Part shown: positions 16,771 to 26,625 of the stretch, piece by piece
Numbering within the stretch: position 1 is the first letter of the stretch
Layout: each line of letters opens with the position of its first letter
Program-made: the position numbers and the translations under genes
The notes under the pieces: model-generated
What the model was told of the DNA's origin: nothing
The model's database searches: none
The model's input: only the letters and a program-made list of their open reading frames with translations
NCBI RefSeq assembly: GCF_902859645.1
Contig: NZ_CADIJR010000013.1
Coordinates: forward strand, 1 to 64,000
Length of the DNA stretch: 64,000 bases
Source of the DNA: Achromobacter insuavis
GTDB taxonomy: Bacteria > Pseudomonadota > Gammaproteobacteria > Burkholderiales > Burkholderiaceae_B
Direction: 5' to 3'

Positions 16771-18819
16771 ATGAACGCCGTTACCTACACCGAAGCCCAA
16801 GCCCTCGACACCCGCGCCAACGTGCTGCAAGCCGCCGACCCGAGCAAGCACATGATTCTGGTTCCCCTGTCGCGGCTGGTGCTGCGCCCCACGGGCCGCA
16901 ACGTGCGCAAGACCCCGCGCATGTCCATTCCCGAACTGGCCGCGAGCATCCAGCGCGTGGGCTTGCTGCAAAACCTGATCGTGATTCCCGCTGCCGATGG
17001 CGAGCATTACGAGGTGGTGGCCGGTGGTCGCCGCCTTGCGGCCCTCAAGCTGCTGGCGAAGAAACACCGCATCGCCAAGGATTGGCAGGTGCCTTGCCTG
17101 CAAGTGGCCGATGGCACGGCCCGTACCGCGAGCCTCACCGAGAACGTGCAGCGCGAAGCCATGCATCCGGCAGACCAGTTTGAAGCGTTTGCGGCATTGG
17201 TGGCCGAAGGCCGCCCCATCGAAGACATTGCAGCGGATTTTTCCGTCACGCCGCTGGTGGTGCAGCGCCGCTTGAAGCTGGCGAACGTCTCGCCGCGCCT
17301 GATGGCGGACTACAGGGCCGATGCCGTGACGCTCGATCAGTTGATGGCGCTCTCCATCACCGACGATCACGCCGCGCAGGAGCGTGCGTTCTACGATGCG
17401 CCGCTGTGGCAACGCAGCCCCTCCGCGCTGCGCGAACGCCTGACCGAGCGCGAGATTGACGCCTACCGCCATCCGCTCGTGCGCTTCGTGGGGCTGGATG
17501 CCTACGAGCAGGCAGGCGGCGGAGTTCGCCGTGACCTGTTCGCGGAGGATGACGCGGGCGTGTACCTGAGCGACGCCGCCTTGCTGGAACGGCTGGCGCA
17601 AGACAAGCTGGCAGGCATCGCCGCCGAGGTGAAGGCCGAGGGCTGGGCTTGGGCCGATGCCACGCCCGGCATGACCCATGCCGACCTGCACGCCTTTCAG
17701 CGTGCGCCGAGGGAGCGGCGCGCACCCAACAAGCGCGAAGCACAGCGCATCGAGAAGCTGCAAGAGAAAATGCGCGCCATTGGCGAAGCCGTGGACGCCG
17801 CGATGGATGCCGAGGACGAGGAGAAGGCCGACGCCTTGCAGGAGGAAGGCGAAGCCCTGGGCGAGCAGTTGCAGGCGCTGGAAGAAGGCTTGCGGGGATA
17901 CGGCGCGAACGTGAAGGCCGCAGCCGGTGCCATTGTGACCATCGACCGCAACGGCGAAGTCGTGATTCATCGCGGGCTGCTGCGCGAGGCCGAAGCTAAG
18001 GCGCTGCGCACGCTCGAAAAGCTGCGCCAAGGCTTCAGCGACCCGGACGCCGCGAACGATGACGAAGGCGAGGAAGACGAAGCGCCCAAGACAGCAGCGA
18101 TTTCCGACCGACTGGCTCAGCGCCTGAGCGCCCATCGCACCGCTGCACTGCAAATCGAGGTAGCCCGGCATCCACAGGTGGCGCTGGCCGCGCTGGTGCA
18201 TGGCATGGTGCAGACCCTCTTGCAGGGCCGCTACTACGGTCATGATCTACCGCTGGGCGTGCGCCTGACGGTGCAAGACCGGCTGGAAGGCATGGCCCCG
18301 GACTGGCCCGATTCACCCGCCGCCGTGGCGCTGCGCGAATTGCAGCAGGCGTGGGGCGGCAAGCTGCCCGACGACAGCGCCGAACTGTTCGCCGCGCTGC
18401 TGGCGATGGAGCAAGGCGAACTGGTCAAGCTGCTGGCCGTGTGCGTGGCTTCGACCGTGGACGTGGTGACGCCGCGTGCCACGGTACAGCAGCCGGGCGC
18501 GGAACTGGTGCAGGCTGTGGGCCTCGACATGGCCGCATGGTGGAGGCCGACCGCAGAAGGCTACTTCAAGCACGTTCCGAAGGCAGCGATTCTGCAAGCC
18601 GTGGGCGAGTTGGTGCCCGAGAGCGTCAACCGGCTGGCGAAGCTCAAGAAGGCCGACATTGCCAGTGAGGCCGAGCGGCTGGTGAACGGCAAGGGCTGGA
18701 TGCCTGCCATCTTCAAGACGGCAGACGCGCCCGAGGAAGGCCTGCAGGATGCGGCGCAGGACGGCGCGGAAGCAGCCGCCACCGTGACGCATGAACCTGC
18801 CGAGGCATTGACCGCCTGA
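16771..18819 (+). CDS. parB: ParB/Spo0J-family protein of the ICE
   Basis: The 682-residue protein has an N-terminal ParB nuclease-like/CTPase fold (about 30-130): LVLRPTGRNVRKTPRM, SIPELAASIQRVGLLQNLIV, VVAGGRRLAALKLL and SLTENVQREAMHPADQFEAF. A helix-turn-helix segment DIAADFSVTPLVVQRRLKLA follows (about 155-175). The long C-terminal part (about 300-682) includes a charged coiled-coil stretch near 315-380 (EKLQEKMRAIGEAVDAAMDA) and an unknown domain. ParB-like proteins bind DNA for partition or regulation. This one is far from the ParA at 26626, so pairing is uncertain. Confidence 0.88.
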   Translation: MNAVTYTEAQALDTRANVLQAADPSKHMILVPLSRLVLRPTGRNVRKTPRMSIPELAASIQRVGLLQNLIVIPAADGEHYEVVAGGRRLAALKLLAKKHRIAKDWQVPCLQVADGTARTASLTENVQREAMHPADQFEAFAALVAEGRPIEDIAADFSVTPLVVQRRLKLANVSPRLMADYRADAVTLDQLMALSITDDHAAQERAFYDAPLWQRSPSALRERLTEREIDAYRHPLVRFVGLDAYEQAGGGVRRDLFAEDDAGVYLSDAALLERLAQDKLAGIAAEVKAEGWAWADATPGMTHADLHAFQRAPRERRAPNKREAQRIEKLQEKMRAIGEAVDAAMDAEDEEKADALQEEGEALGEQLQALEEGLRGYGANVKAAAGAIVTIDRNGEVVIHRGLLREAEAKALRTLEKLRQGFSDPDAANDDEGEEDEAPKTAAISDRLAQRLSAHRTAALQIEVARHPQVALAALVHGMVQTLLQGRYYGHDLPLGVRLTVQDRLEGMAPDWPDSPAAVALRELQQAWGGKLPDDSAELFAALLAMEQGELVKLLAVCVASTVDVVTPRATVQQPGAELVQAVGLDMAAWWRPTAEGYFKHVPKAAILQAVGELVPESVNRLAKLKKADIASEAERLVNGKGWMPAIFKTADAPEEGLQDAAQDGAEAAATVTHEPAEALTA

Positions 18820-18833
18820 CCCACGCCGAAGGC

Positions 18834-18858
18834 AAGCGCCCCGCCCGGGGCGCTTTGC
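18834..18858 (+). terminator. hairpin after the ParB-like gene
   Basis: AAGCGCCCC (18834-18842), loop GCCC and GGGGCGCTT (18847-18855) form a nine-pair stem with only three Ts after it. It probably reduces readthrough into the small frameshifted ORF downstream. Confidence 0.5.
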
Positions 18859-18874
18859 CGCAGGGAGCCGAACC

Positions 18875-19086
18875 ATGCCCATCATCAACACCACCAGCCG
18901 CCCGCGCATGGCGGCAATCTACGCCCCCGGCACCGTGCGCCCCGCCGCTGGCACGGCGAGGGCGACGTGCGCGGCTATCGTCCGCCCTCGGGTTGGACGG
19001 CACGCGCCGACCTCACGGACATTCATCCCATCACGGGCCGTGCCTTGGCGCGGGCCGTGTGGTGGATCATCGAGACGAAGGAATAA
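18875..19086 (+). pseudogene. small conserved-looking ICE protein gene broken by a one-base frameshift
   Basis: From ATG 18875 the frame reads MPIINTTSRPRMAAIYAPGT and on to VRPAA, then turns into Arg-rich nonsense. From 18949 another frame gives WHGEGDVRGYRPPSGWTARA and continues through DLTDIHPITGRALARAVWWI to a TAA at 19084-19086. Adding one base near 18947-18950 restores a single protein of about 70 residues ending WWIIETKE. Both halves read as protein-like, so this is a recent -1 event or a sequencing error. Function is unknown. A GGGAG motif precedes the start. Confidence 0.6.
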
Positions 19087-19096
19087 CCGTCGTCGA

Positions 19097-19169
19097 CACC
19101 GCGCCCAGGCCGTTCCGCCCTGGGCGCGGTGAACTTCAAAAATCCGGGCGCGGCGGTGGCCGCGCCCGG
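19097..19169. other. two consecutive strong hairpins
   Basis: CACCGCGCCCAGG (19097-19109) pairs perfectly with CCTGGGCGCGGTG (19119-19131), and CCGGGCGCGG (19144-19153) pairs perfectly with CCGCGCCCGG (19160-19169). Neither is followed by a T-tract. They close the ParB-region transcript and may stabilise RNA 3' ends or act as a transcription barrier before the minus-strand gene. Confidence 0.5.
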
Positions 19170-19261
19170 TGTTGAGAGCCGACAGCCCAATCAGAACGCC
19201 GCCGCCTTTGCAGGCCCGGCTGCGGTGTTGGCGCGTTGATACAGATGGCGCGAAGGCGCAA

Positions 19262-19930
19262 TCACACCTTGATCGGGCCAAACATCCCCGTGTAGATCAG
19301 CGTTTCCCAAACCTTCTTGATCCCCTGTCCGGTCTCCTGGCTCACGAACAGCGACGATCGCGCGCCATGGGGGGCGCCCAGGAAATACGAGCGCATCGAC
19401 TCCCATGTCTCCGCGACCTGGGACCAGGTCCAGCACGGAACCTCTTTCTCCAGGATCAAAGGCACTGCGATGGACAGCGGGATCATCTTGTCCATCGGTA
19501 AGGGCTCTTCCCAGTTGCACTTGACCAGTATCGGGGTGGCTTCTGGGTTGTAGAACTGCACATCCAGCTTCTCCGCTGTGATGTAAGCAGCGTGGTGGCG
19601 AGGAAGGGCTAGAACCGAGTCCAAGACCTCCTGACCATCGCCATAGGGACAGGTGATGAATCCATTGGCGAAGTACCGCGTGTGGTCGAGGCCTTTGTAG
19701 CCGCAGCGATCACTCGGTGTGGTGACGGGGTGGCGGCTATCGTGGTTGCGCACCAGTGGGTGCCATGAAGGGTATCTGTCAACCACCGGCCCGAGTTCAT
19801 CCACGATGTCCTGCAGCGCTTGCTTGCTTCGCGCTCTTTCAGATTCGTCCGCATCCCGGGGGCGCAGGACAAGGTATTTCTCCACTTCTTCGTACCCGGC
19901 TTGCGCCGCTTCGTCTGCTCGAAATGCCAT
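19262..19930 (-). CDS. hypothetical protein
   Basis: I do not recognise this 222-residue protein. It has no signal peptide or membrane segment. It is rich in Trp, Tyr and charged residues, with ADEAAQAGYEEVEKYLVLRP near the N-terminus, the segment HTRYFANGFITCPYGDG in the middle and QETGQGIKKVWETLIYTG at the C-terminus. It lies between the ParB region and an IS110 insertion and is transcribed against the backbone. Codon use and coherent residue pattern support a real gene. An AT-rich stretch at 19931-20010 could hold its promoter. Confidence 0.7.
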   Translation of the reverse strand: MAFRADEAAQAGYEEVEKYLVLRPRDADESERARSKQALQDIVDELGPVVDRYPSWHPLVRNHDSRHPVTTPSDRCGYKGLDHTRYFANGFITCPYGDGQEVLDSVLALPRHHAAYITAEKLDVQFYNPEATPILVKCNWEEPLPMDKMIPLSIAVPLILEKEVPCWTWSQVAETWESMRSYFLGAPHGARSSLFVSQETGQGIKKVWETLIYTGMFGPIKV

Positions 19931-21354
<1,424 letters not shown>

Positions 21355-22584
21355 TCAGATACCGATCGCCATGACCCAGCCCGCCAGCCCGGCCAGCAGC
21401 ACCACGAGCGCTGGAGGCACGCGACCCACCGTCAGTAGCCCGAACGCAAGCAGCGCCAGCCCAAAATCCGCCTTGCCGTGGATGGCGCTGGTCCACATAG
21501 GGTCGTACAGGGCCGACACCAGAATGCCGACCACGCCAGCATTGATGCCTGCCATGGCCGTCTGGATACCCGCGCGGTGGCGTAGCCCTTCCCAGAACGG
21601 CAGCGCGCCGACCAGCATGAAGAAGGCCGGGAGGAAAATGATGCCCAGCAGGGCCAGCCCGCCGATCCAGCCATGCAGCGGCCCGTGGGCGACCGCGCCG
21701 AGATAGGCCGAGAACGTGAACAGCGGTCCCGGCACTGCCTGCGCCGCGCCGTAGCCGGCGAGGAAGTCAGCGTTGCTGACCATGCCACTGGGCACCACGG
21801 TGGCCTGCAGCAGCGGCAGCACGACGTGCCCACCGCCAAAGACCAGCGCACCAGAGCGGTACACCCCTTCCAGCAGCGCGACCGTGGACGAGCCCGTGGC
21901 AGCGGCCCACAGGGGCAGCCCGACGAGTGGCACTGCGAACAGCAGCAGCGCCACGATGCCCAGCTTGCGCGAAACCGGGTAGCTGTGGGCCTGGCCGCCG
22001 CCAGGTTGCGCGATCTTCAATCTCCACCAGCCCAGGAATCCCGCCGCCGCGATGGCGGCAAGCTGTCCCGCGGCTGAGGGCATGATCATGGTCAGCAGTG
22101 CCGCCAGAATGGCCAGGGCGGCACGGGGCCGGTCAGGACACAACGACTTGGCCATGCCCCATACGGCCTGCGCCACGATGGCCACGGCTACCACCTTGAG
22201 CCCATGGATCCAGCCGGACTGGGCCAGCCCGTGGTACTCGGCGATGCCAAAGGCGAACAGGATCAGCGCAATCGCCGACGGCAAGGTAAACCCCGCCCAG
22301 GCCGCCAGCAGCCCCAACCAGCCCGCGCGGCCCAGCCCCAGCGCCATGCCCACCTGGCTGCTGGCCGGCCCTGGCAGGAACTGGCACAGGGCGACCAGAT
22401 CGGAATAGCTGCGGTCGTCCAGCCAGCGGCGGCGCTCGACAAACTCCGAGCGGAAATAGCCCAGATGCGCGATCGGTCCACCGAAGGAGGTCAGTCCCAG
22501 TTTGAGGAAGGCGCCGAAGACTTCGACGGGTGAGCCACGTGCGGCTGCGGCCTCATGCTGCAAGGTGTTGGTGGAATCTGTCAT
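21355..22584 (-). CDS. chrA: chromate efflux transporter ChrA
   Basis: ChrA exports chromate from the cytosol using the proton gradient. The 409-residue protein is the long two-domain form: the first CHR domain has FLKLGLTSFGGPIAHLGYFR and QFLPGPASSQVGMALG (about 30-85), and the second has SGALVFGGGHVVLPLL and the pair AGYGAAQAVPGPLFTFSAYL (about 245-300). About ten or more hydrophobic segments are spread along the chain. Its start overlaps the padR stop by four bases, so the two are one unit controlled by the PadR regulator. Substrate is inferred from the family. Confidence 0.93.
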   Translation of the reverse strand: MTDSTNTLQHEAAAARGSPVEVFGAFLKLGLTSFGGPIAHLGYFRSEFVERRRWLDDRSYSDLVALCQFLPGPASSQVGMALGLGRAGWLGLLAAWAGFTLPSAIALILFAFGIAEYHGLAQSGWIHGLKVVAVAIVAQAVWGMAKSLCPDRPRAALAILAALLTMIMPSAAGQLAAIAAAGFLGWWRLKIAQPGGGQAHSYPVSRKLGIVALLLFAVPLVGLPLWAAATGSSTVALLEGVYRSGALVFGGGHVVLPLLQATVVPSGMVSNADFLAGYGAAQAVPGPLFTFSAYLGAVAHGPLHGWIGGLALLGIIFLPAFFMLVGALPFWEGLRHRAGIQTAMAGINAGVVGILVSALYDPMWTSAIHGKADFGLALLAFGLLTVGRVPPALVVLLAGLAGWVMAIGI

Positions 22585-22910
22585 CTGTGCATCGCCTCCC
22601 CGGTGAATTCTCGGATGCGTTCCTTGGCCAGCGCCAAGCCTTCATTGCCCTTGGGTGTAATCGTGTAGAGCTTGCGCACGGTGCGCCCCTCACGCTCTTG
22701 GCGGGAGACGAGGTATCCGTCGCGCTCCATCTTGTGCAGCATTGGGTACAGCGTTCCAGGAGACAGGCGGTAGCCGTGGTGGGCTAACTCGTCGATCATC
22801 CATTGCCCATAGATCTCCTGCTCGGCCGCGTGGTGCAGCACATGCAGGCGGATCAGCCCTGACAGCAGGTCGTGGTGCTCCATGGCGCGGGGTGTTGGTT
22901 GCTCTTTCAT
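22581..22910 (-). CDS. PadR-family transcriptional regulator of chrA
   Basis: The 109-residue protein has the PadR winged-helix pattern: LIRLHVLHHAAEQEIYGQWM, ELAHHGYRLSPGTLYPMLHK for the recognition helix and MERDGYLVSRQEREGRTVRK for the wing, then YTITPKGNEGLALAKERIRE. PadR proteins are usually local repressors released by a ligand. As the first gene ahead of chrA, this one probably represses the chromate module. A palindrome covers its own start region. Confidence 0.9.
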   Translation of the reverse strand: MKEQPTPRAMEHHDLLSGLIRLHVLHHAAEQEIYGQWMIDELAHHGYRLSPGTLYPMLHKMERDGYLVSRQEREGRTVRKLYTITPKGNEGLALAKERIREFTGEAMHR

Positions 22911-22938
22911 ATCGAATAACGATAACGAAAGTCGATAT
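22909..22938. promoter_or_regulatory. candidate PadR operator at the padR-chrA start
   Basis: ATATCGA (22909-22915) and TCGATAT (22932-22938) form a seven-base inverted repeat over a 16-base AT-rich centre that repeats AACGA/AACGATAACGA. It overlaps the padR start codon, which suits autorepression. Confidence 0.5.
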
Positions 22939-23157
22939 TATCACGGCACGCAGATGCCCCGAAGAGGCGCGCCTCTTCGGGCGCGCTTGGGAGGCTTGAC
23001 TTTCAAGACAGTTGCTCACGTCTTCGCGCCAACGGCGCTGCGCGCTTTGTTTGCCTCCAGGGGAAAGCCCTGCGGGCTATCCCCGCCGCGCAGGCTTGGC
23101 GCCCCTGCATACCTCGAACCGGCGGCGCCGGATCGGCCATGCCAGCGCCGACGCGCG

Positions 23158-23451
23158 CTATGGCGTGTCACTCTTCTTCGCCACAGTCTCCAACTCCTGG
23201 CGCACCTGCGCCAGCAGCTGGTCGGCCTGCTGCAGGTCGTCGCAGGCATAGGCCAGGGTCAGCAGCGTGAGCGGGTGCACCTCCATGACCTCGCACAGCT
23301 CGGCCAGCTTGTTCAAGGTGGGGCTTTTGAGGTCGCGCTCCAGCGTGCTCATGTAGGTGCGGCTGGACACGTCGGAGAACGCCTCCTGGCTCAATCCACG
23401 CGCTTTCCTGATGGTCTTTAGTGCCTCCGACAATGTATGTTTCGCTGCCAA
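23158..23451 (-). CDS. XRE-family small regulator
   Basis: The 97-residue protein is a helix-turn-helix repressor: LSEALKTIRKARGLSQEAFS, SSRTYMSTLERDLKSPTLNK and LAELCEVMEVHPLTLLTLAY (about 7-67), followed by a short Gln/Leu helix. A TTG start at 23451 follows GGGGAG. It is transcribed toward padR but the 247-base gap to padR (22911-23157) shows no gene. Target unknown; it may control the DUF2958-DUF2285 side. Confidence 0.75.
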   Translation of the reverse strand: MAAKHTLSEALKTIRKARGLSQEAFSDVSSRTYMSTLERDLKSPTLNKLAELCEVMEVHPLTLLTLAYACDDLQQADQLLAQVRQELETVAKKSDTP

Positions 23452-23674
23452 CCTTGGATCTCCCCAAAATCCAAGATGACAGCCGATTGCGCCCTATAGG
23501 ACTACAATCTATAGTGTTCAACTATGCTCGCCTGCCGCTTTCGTGCTTTTACGGAAATCCGTATCTGTGGCTTCTCACAGAAGCGCAAAGCCGCATCCGT
23601 GTCTTTCCTCAAACCCGCCGATGCGGTTTTGCGCTTTCACGCTTCGGCGGTTTTGTGCGAATGAGGGGACGCCC

Positions 23675-24022
23675 ATGAACCAGCTCATCACCGAGGACGA
23701 GCGCAGGCTGTTGCTGGAACACGGCCAGGCCCGCGCCGCTGGCCGGGCCATCGACCCGCTGCCCGTGGTGCGGCTGTTCACGCCGGACGCACACGCCACC
23801 TGGCTGCTGGTATCGCTCGACCCCGCCGACGGCGATACGGCCCATGGCCTGATCGACTTGGGGATCGGCATGCCCGAGCTGTGCGAGATCAAGCTGTCCG
23901 ACCTCACATCCATCGTCGGGCCGAGCAAACAGCCCGTGATGCGGGACCGGTATTTCCGGGCGGTGCGCCCGTTGTCGGAGTACCTGCGGCTGGCTCAGGA
24001 GAATGGTTCCATCCTCGATTGA
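23675..24022 (+). CDS. DUF2958 protein
   Basis: The 115-residue protein matches DUF2958: LVVRLFTP-like PVVRLFTPDAHATWLLVSLD, then GLIDLGIGMPELCEIKLSDL and RDRYFRAVRPLSEYL. It is a common small protein of ICEs and plasmids with unknown function. The start at ATG 23675 follows GAGGGGACG; an open stretch upstream reads as noncoding. Confidence 0.8.
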   Translation: MNQLITEDERRLLLEHGQARAAGRAIDPLPVVRLFTPDAHATWLLVSLDPADGDTAHGLIDLGIGMPELCEIKLSDLTSIVGPSKQPVMRDRYFRAVRPLSEYLRLAQENGSILD

Positions 24023-24364
24023 GCCGTTCGCGCCCAAGCCAAGCCGGGCGCATTGAGACTATTTCGGTCTTGCTCCAGACCCGTCAGGTCTTAGTCCGCA
24101 CTGTTGCACCAAATCGGTGCCATCGTGACGTAAACGGTCATGATGCCGGCCGTGCCATCGGGCACGGTGGATATCGCAGGAGGCGCGCATGTTCTCGCGC
24201 GCCACCGTCGCATTCAGACGATCCATGCAACCCATCGGATGCATTTCGTCTTGACACGCAAGTTACTAAGCTACCAGCTTATTCACGATTGGATGCTAGT
24301 TCGATGCGGTGACGTTTGCGTGTGAAACCGGTGACGGCCGTCCTGCTCTACGGGAGCTTGCGTC
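24023..24364. other. gene-free stretch with a hairpin and a consensus -35 element
   Basis: The 342 bases hold no gene I can support. CCGTGCC-ATCG-GGCACGG (24150-24167) is a perfect seven-pair hairpin. TTGACA at 24251-24256 is a perfect -35 hexamer but no good -10 lies 16-18 bases after it. The stretch probably holds the promoter of the DUF2285-RepA-ParA block. Confidence 0.4.
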
Positions 24365-25114
24365 ATGGCCGAACCGCACCACCTCGCGCACTGGTATCCG
24401 ACTGCCGCCTACCTCTACGTGCTGTGCCTAGACACGCTGGCGCTGGCCTGGGAATACCTGCGCCGCCATCCTGACTACCAGCTCGACTGGCTGCGCCGTG
24501 CGCACCGCCCCGATGCTGCGCATCGCTGGGGCATGCGTCTGCTGGAAGACCCAGCCCTGGATGCGCGTGACGCGCATCCGGCCTGGCTCCCCGGCCATGA
24601 GGCCGTGGTGCAACTCCACCCCGATGCCGATCCGCCACCGGATGCCGAGCCGTTCGCGTTTTGGCGTATTCCCGGCCACAAGCAACTGTTGCATGACGGC
24701 AAGGGACTGGCGCTGATCGCGCGCAGCCCCGGCCATTGCCTGCGCTATGCGCTGGCGCCTGGCCTGGAGGACGGCATGGCCGTGGCCCATGCCTACCGTG
24801 GCCGTGGGGCCACCCACGTGCCTGACACGCCAGCACCCATGGCTCGGCCCCGGCCGCCCCCTGCCGCGTTGATGGAGCTGCACACCCTGCAGGCGCTCGA
24901 TGCGACCCTGGCGGGCGCGTCCTTGCGCGAGGTGGCTGAAGGCCTGTTCGGCGCGGATACCGCGGCCGGTTGGTACAGCGATGGCGGCTTGCGCTCCAAG
25001 GTGCGCCGCCTGGTGCGGCGCGGCGATGCGCTGATGCGCGGCGGCTATCGACGCCTAGCACAGCTTGCGCCGCTTGAGAAGGGCCGTTTTGAAGGCCACG
25101 CAAAACGACCCTGA
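24365..25114 (+). CDS. DUF2285-domain protein of the ICE backbone
   Basis: The 249-residue protein has the two-part layout of ICE DUF2285 proteins: an N-terminal segment LAWEYLRRHPDYQLDWLRRA (about 27-46), a Pro-rich linker near 155-170, and the C-terminal DUF2285 region LQALDATLAGASLREVAEGL followed by VRRLVRRGDALMRGGYRRLA. It is thought to be a DNA-binding regulator in such elements. It precedes the small HTH protein and RepA in the usual Tn4371-type order. Confidence 0.85.
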   Translation: MAEPHHLAHWYPTAAYLYVLCLDTLALAWEYLRRHPDYQLDWLRRAHRPDAAHRWGMRLLEDPALDARDAHPAWLPGHEAVVQLHPDADPPPDAEPFAFWRIPGHKQLLHDGKGLALIARSPGHCLRYALAPGLEDGMAVAHAYRGRGATHVPDTPAPMARPRPPPAALMELHTLQALDATLAGASLREVAEGLFGADTAAGWYSDGGLRSKVRRLVRRGDALMRGGYRRLAQLAPLEKGRFEGHAKRP

Positions 25115-25197
25115 GCAGGAGAGCTTCGTTTTCTGAGACTGCCTCCATCCGGTTGCGCTGTGTGGCCGGAGCCCTGCAACCGATGGAGGTTCTCACC

Positions 25198-25488
25198 ATG
25201 CGTCCTGCTCCCTTGCGGCCTGCCGCCGCACCCGCAACCACCCCGGCCGCTGCCGCGCAACCGCAGCGTTATCTGACCAACGACGAGGCCGCCGACTACC
25301 TGCGGCTGTCGCCGCGCACGCTGGAAAAGCAGCGCGTGCTGGGTGGCGGCCCCAAGTTCCGCAAGTTCGGCCGGCGCGTCATGTACGCCGTGGCCGACCT
25401 CGATGCCTGGGCTTCCGAGCGCAGCTTCGAGAGCACGTCCGATCCCGAATACGCCGAGCAGCACTCGGCGGACAGCCGTGCGCGCTGA
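25198..25488 (+). CDS. AlpA/MerR-type helix-turn-helix protein
   Basis: The 96-residue protein has an Ala/Pro-rich N-terminal arm and an excisionase-like winged helix: YLTNDEAADYLRLSPRTLEK, VLGGGPKFRKFGRRVMYAVA and DLDAWASERSF. Such proteins act as excision factors or regulators in ICEs. The ATG at 25198 is chosen over one 15 codons upstream because the upstream residues are not conserved-looking. RepA follows after 26 bases. Confidence 0.85.
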   Translation: MRPAPLRPAAAPATTPAAAAQPQRYLTNDEAADYLRLSPRTLEKQRVLGGGPKFRKFGRRVMYAVADLDAWASERSFESTSDPEYAEQHSADSRAR

Positions 25489-25514
25489 CCGCTGGAGCGC
25501 CGGAGGCCATCGCC

Positions 25515-26360
25515 ATGTCCAGCCCCTTGGGGCAAGTTCGGCAGGAACGCGAGCAGCTCGATCTGTTCCGTGCCCTGCCGGGCGACATGGCGCCGCGCGA
25601 CAGCCAGGACCTGATGGCCTTTCCGTTCTTCTCGCTGGCGAAGTCGCGGCGCACGGAGCCGATCGACTTCCGCGCCAGCGGCATCACGATCCGCGTGGAG
25701 GGCACGCAGGAGCATGGCATCGCCACGATCTGGGATGCGGACGTTCTGATCTGGGCCGCCAGCCAGATCGTGGAAGCGCGCGATGCGGGCTTGCGCCCGT
25801 CGCGGCTGATGCAGGCCACACCCTACGAGATCCTGCGCTTTATCGGGCGCGGTACGTCGCTGCGCGACTATCAGCGCCTCAAGGCGGCCTTGGATCGCCT
25901 GCAGTCCACCACGGTGGCCACGTCGATCCGGGAGACAACCGGAAGGCGGCTGCACCGCTTCTCGTGGATCAACGAGTGGAAGGAGCTGGCCGATGCCCAG
26001 GGCACACCCTTGGGGCTGGAGCTGATCCTGCCGGACTGGTTTTACGCGGGCGTCATGGATGCTGCGCTGGTGCTGACCATCGACCCAGCGTATTTCCGGC
26101 TGACCGGTGGGATCGAGCGGTGGCTGTACCGACTGGTGCGCAAGCACGGCGGGCGACAGCCTGGCGGCTGGCAGTTCGACTTCCAGCACCTGTACCGCAA
26201 GTCGGGCAGCGTGGCGCGGTACTACGACTTCGCCGCCGACCTGCGGGCACTGGTGGCGCGGCAAGCCTTGCCTGGCTACCAGTTGGGCATCGAGTACGTC
26301 TCGGGCATTGCCTCGCCGCTGCTGACGTTCCGGCCCGTGCCGTCCACGGCACGGGGATAA
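25515..26360 (+). CDS. repA: RepA-type replication initiator of the ICE
   Basis: The 281-residue protein matches plasmid replication initiator protein A: DLMAFPFFSLAKSRRTEPID, the strand AGITIRVEGTQEHGIATIWD-like stretch (SGITIRVEGTQEHGIATIWD), RFIGRGTSLRDYQRLKAALD and GGIERWLYRLVRKHGGRQPG. It should bind direct repeats and open DNA at an origin. Three direct repeats lie 25 bases after its stop. Replication of the excised circle would help maintain the ICE and complete transfer. Confidence 0.88.
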   Translation: MSSPLGQVRQEREQLDLFRALPGDMAPRDSQDLMAFPFFSLAKSRRTEPIDFRASGITIRVEGTQEHGIATIWDADVLIWAASQIVEARDAGLRPSRLMQATPYEILRFIGRGTSLRDYQRLKAALDRLQSTTVATSIRETTGRRLHRFSWINEWKELADAQGTPLGLELILPDWFYAGVMDAALVLTIDPAYFRLTGGIERWLYRLVRKHGGRQPGGWQFDFQHLYRKSGSVARYYDFAADLRALVARQALPGYQLGIEYVSGIASPLLTFRPVPSTARG

Positions 26361-26384
26361 CTGCTGCGCAGCCTGTGGACGGAC

Positions 26385-26522
26385 TCGTGCTATCAGGCAA
26401 CAGAGGTATCGTGCTATCAGGCAACGAATCCTCGTGCTATCAGGCAACAAAATCGGCCGCCAAGCCAATGATGGCGCGGGTTTCGGCCTCTCCTAACTTC
26501 CCTAACTTAAATTCTCTAACTT
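26385..26522 (+). other. iteron array and AT-rich stretch: putative oriV of the ICE
   Basis: TCGTGCTATCAGGCAAC occurs three times at 26385-26401, 26409-26425 and 26432-26448, a period of 23-24 bases (about two helical turns). They are followed by an AT-rich stretch with three CTAACTT units at 26493-26499, 26502-26508 and 26516-26522. Direct repeats beside repA plus an AT-rich strip are the layout of an iteron origin. The repeats may also mediate repA or parA control. Confidence 0.7.
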
Positions 26523-26625
26523 TTAGTAGAAGCGCCGCGTCTCGGTGGACAACCACCCAACCGGCGAGCGAAGGGCACGAAAACCAGCAGCGACAGCCGG
26601 GCTCTCCAGCAGGGAGGGCCAGGCT

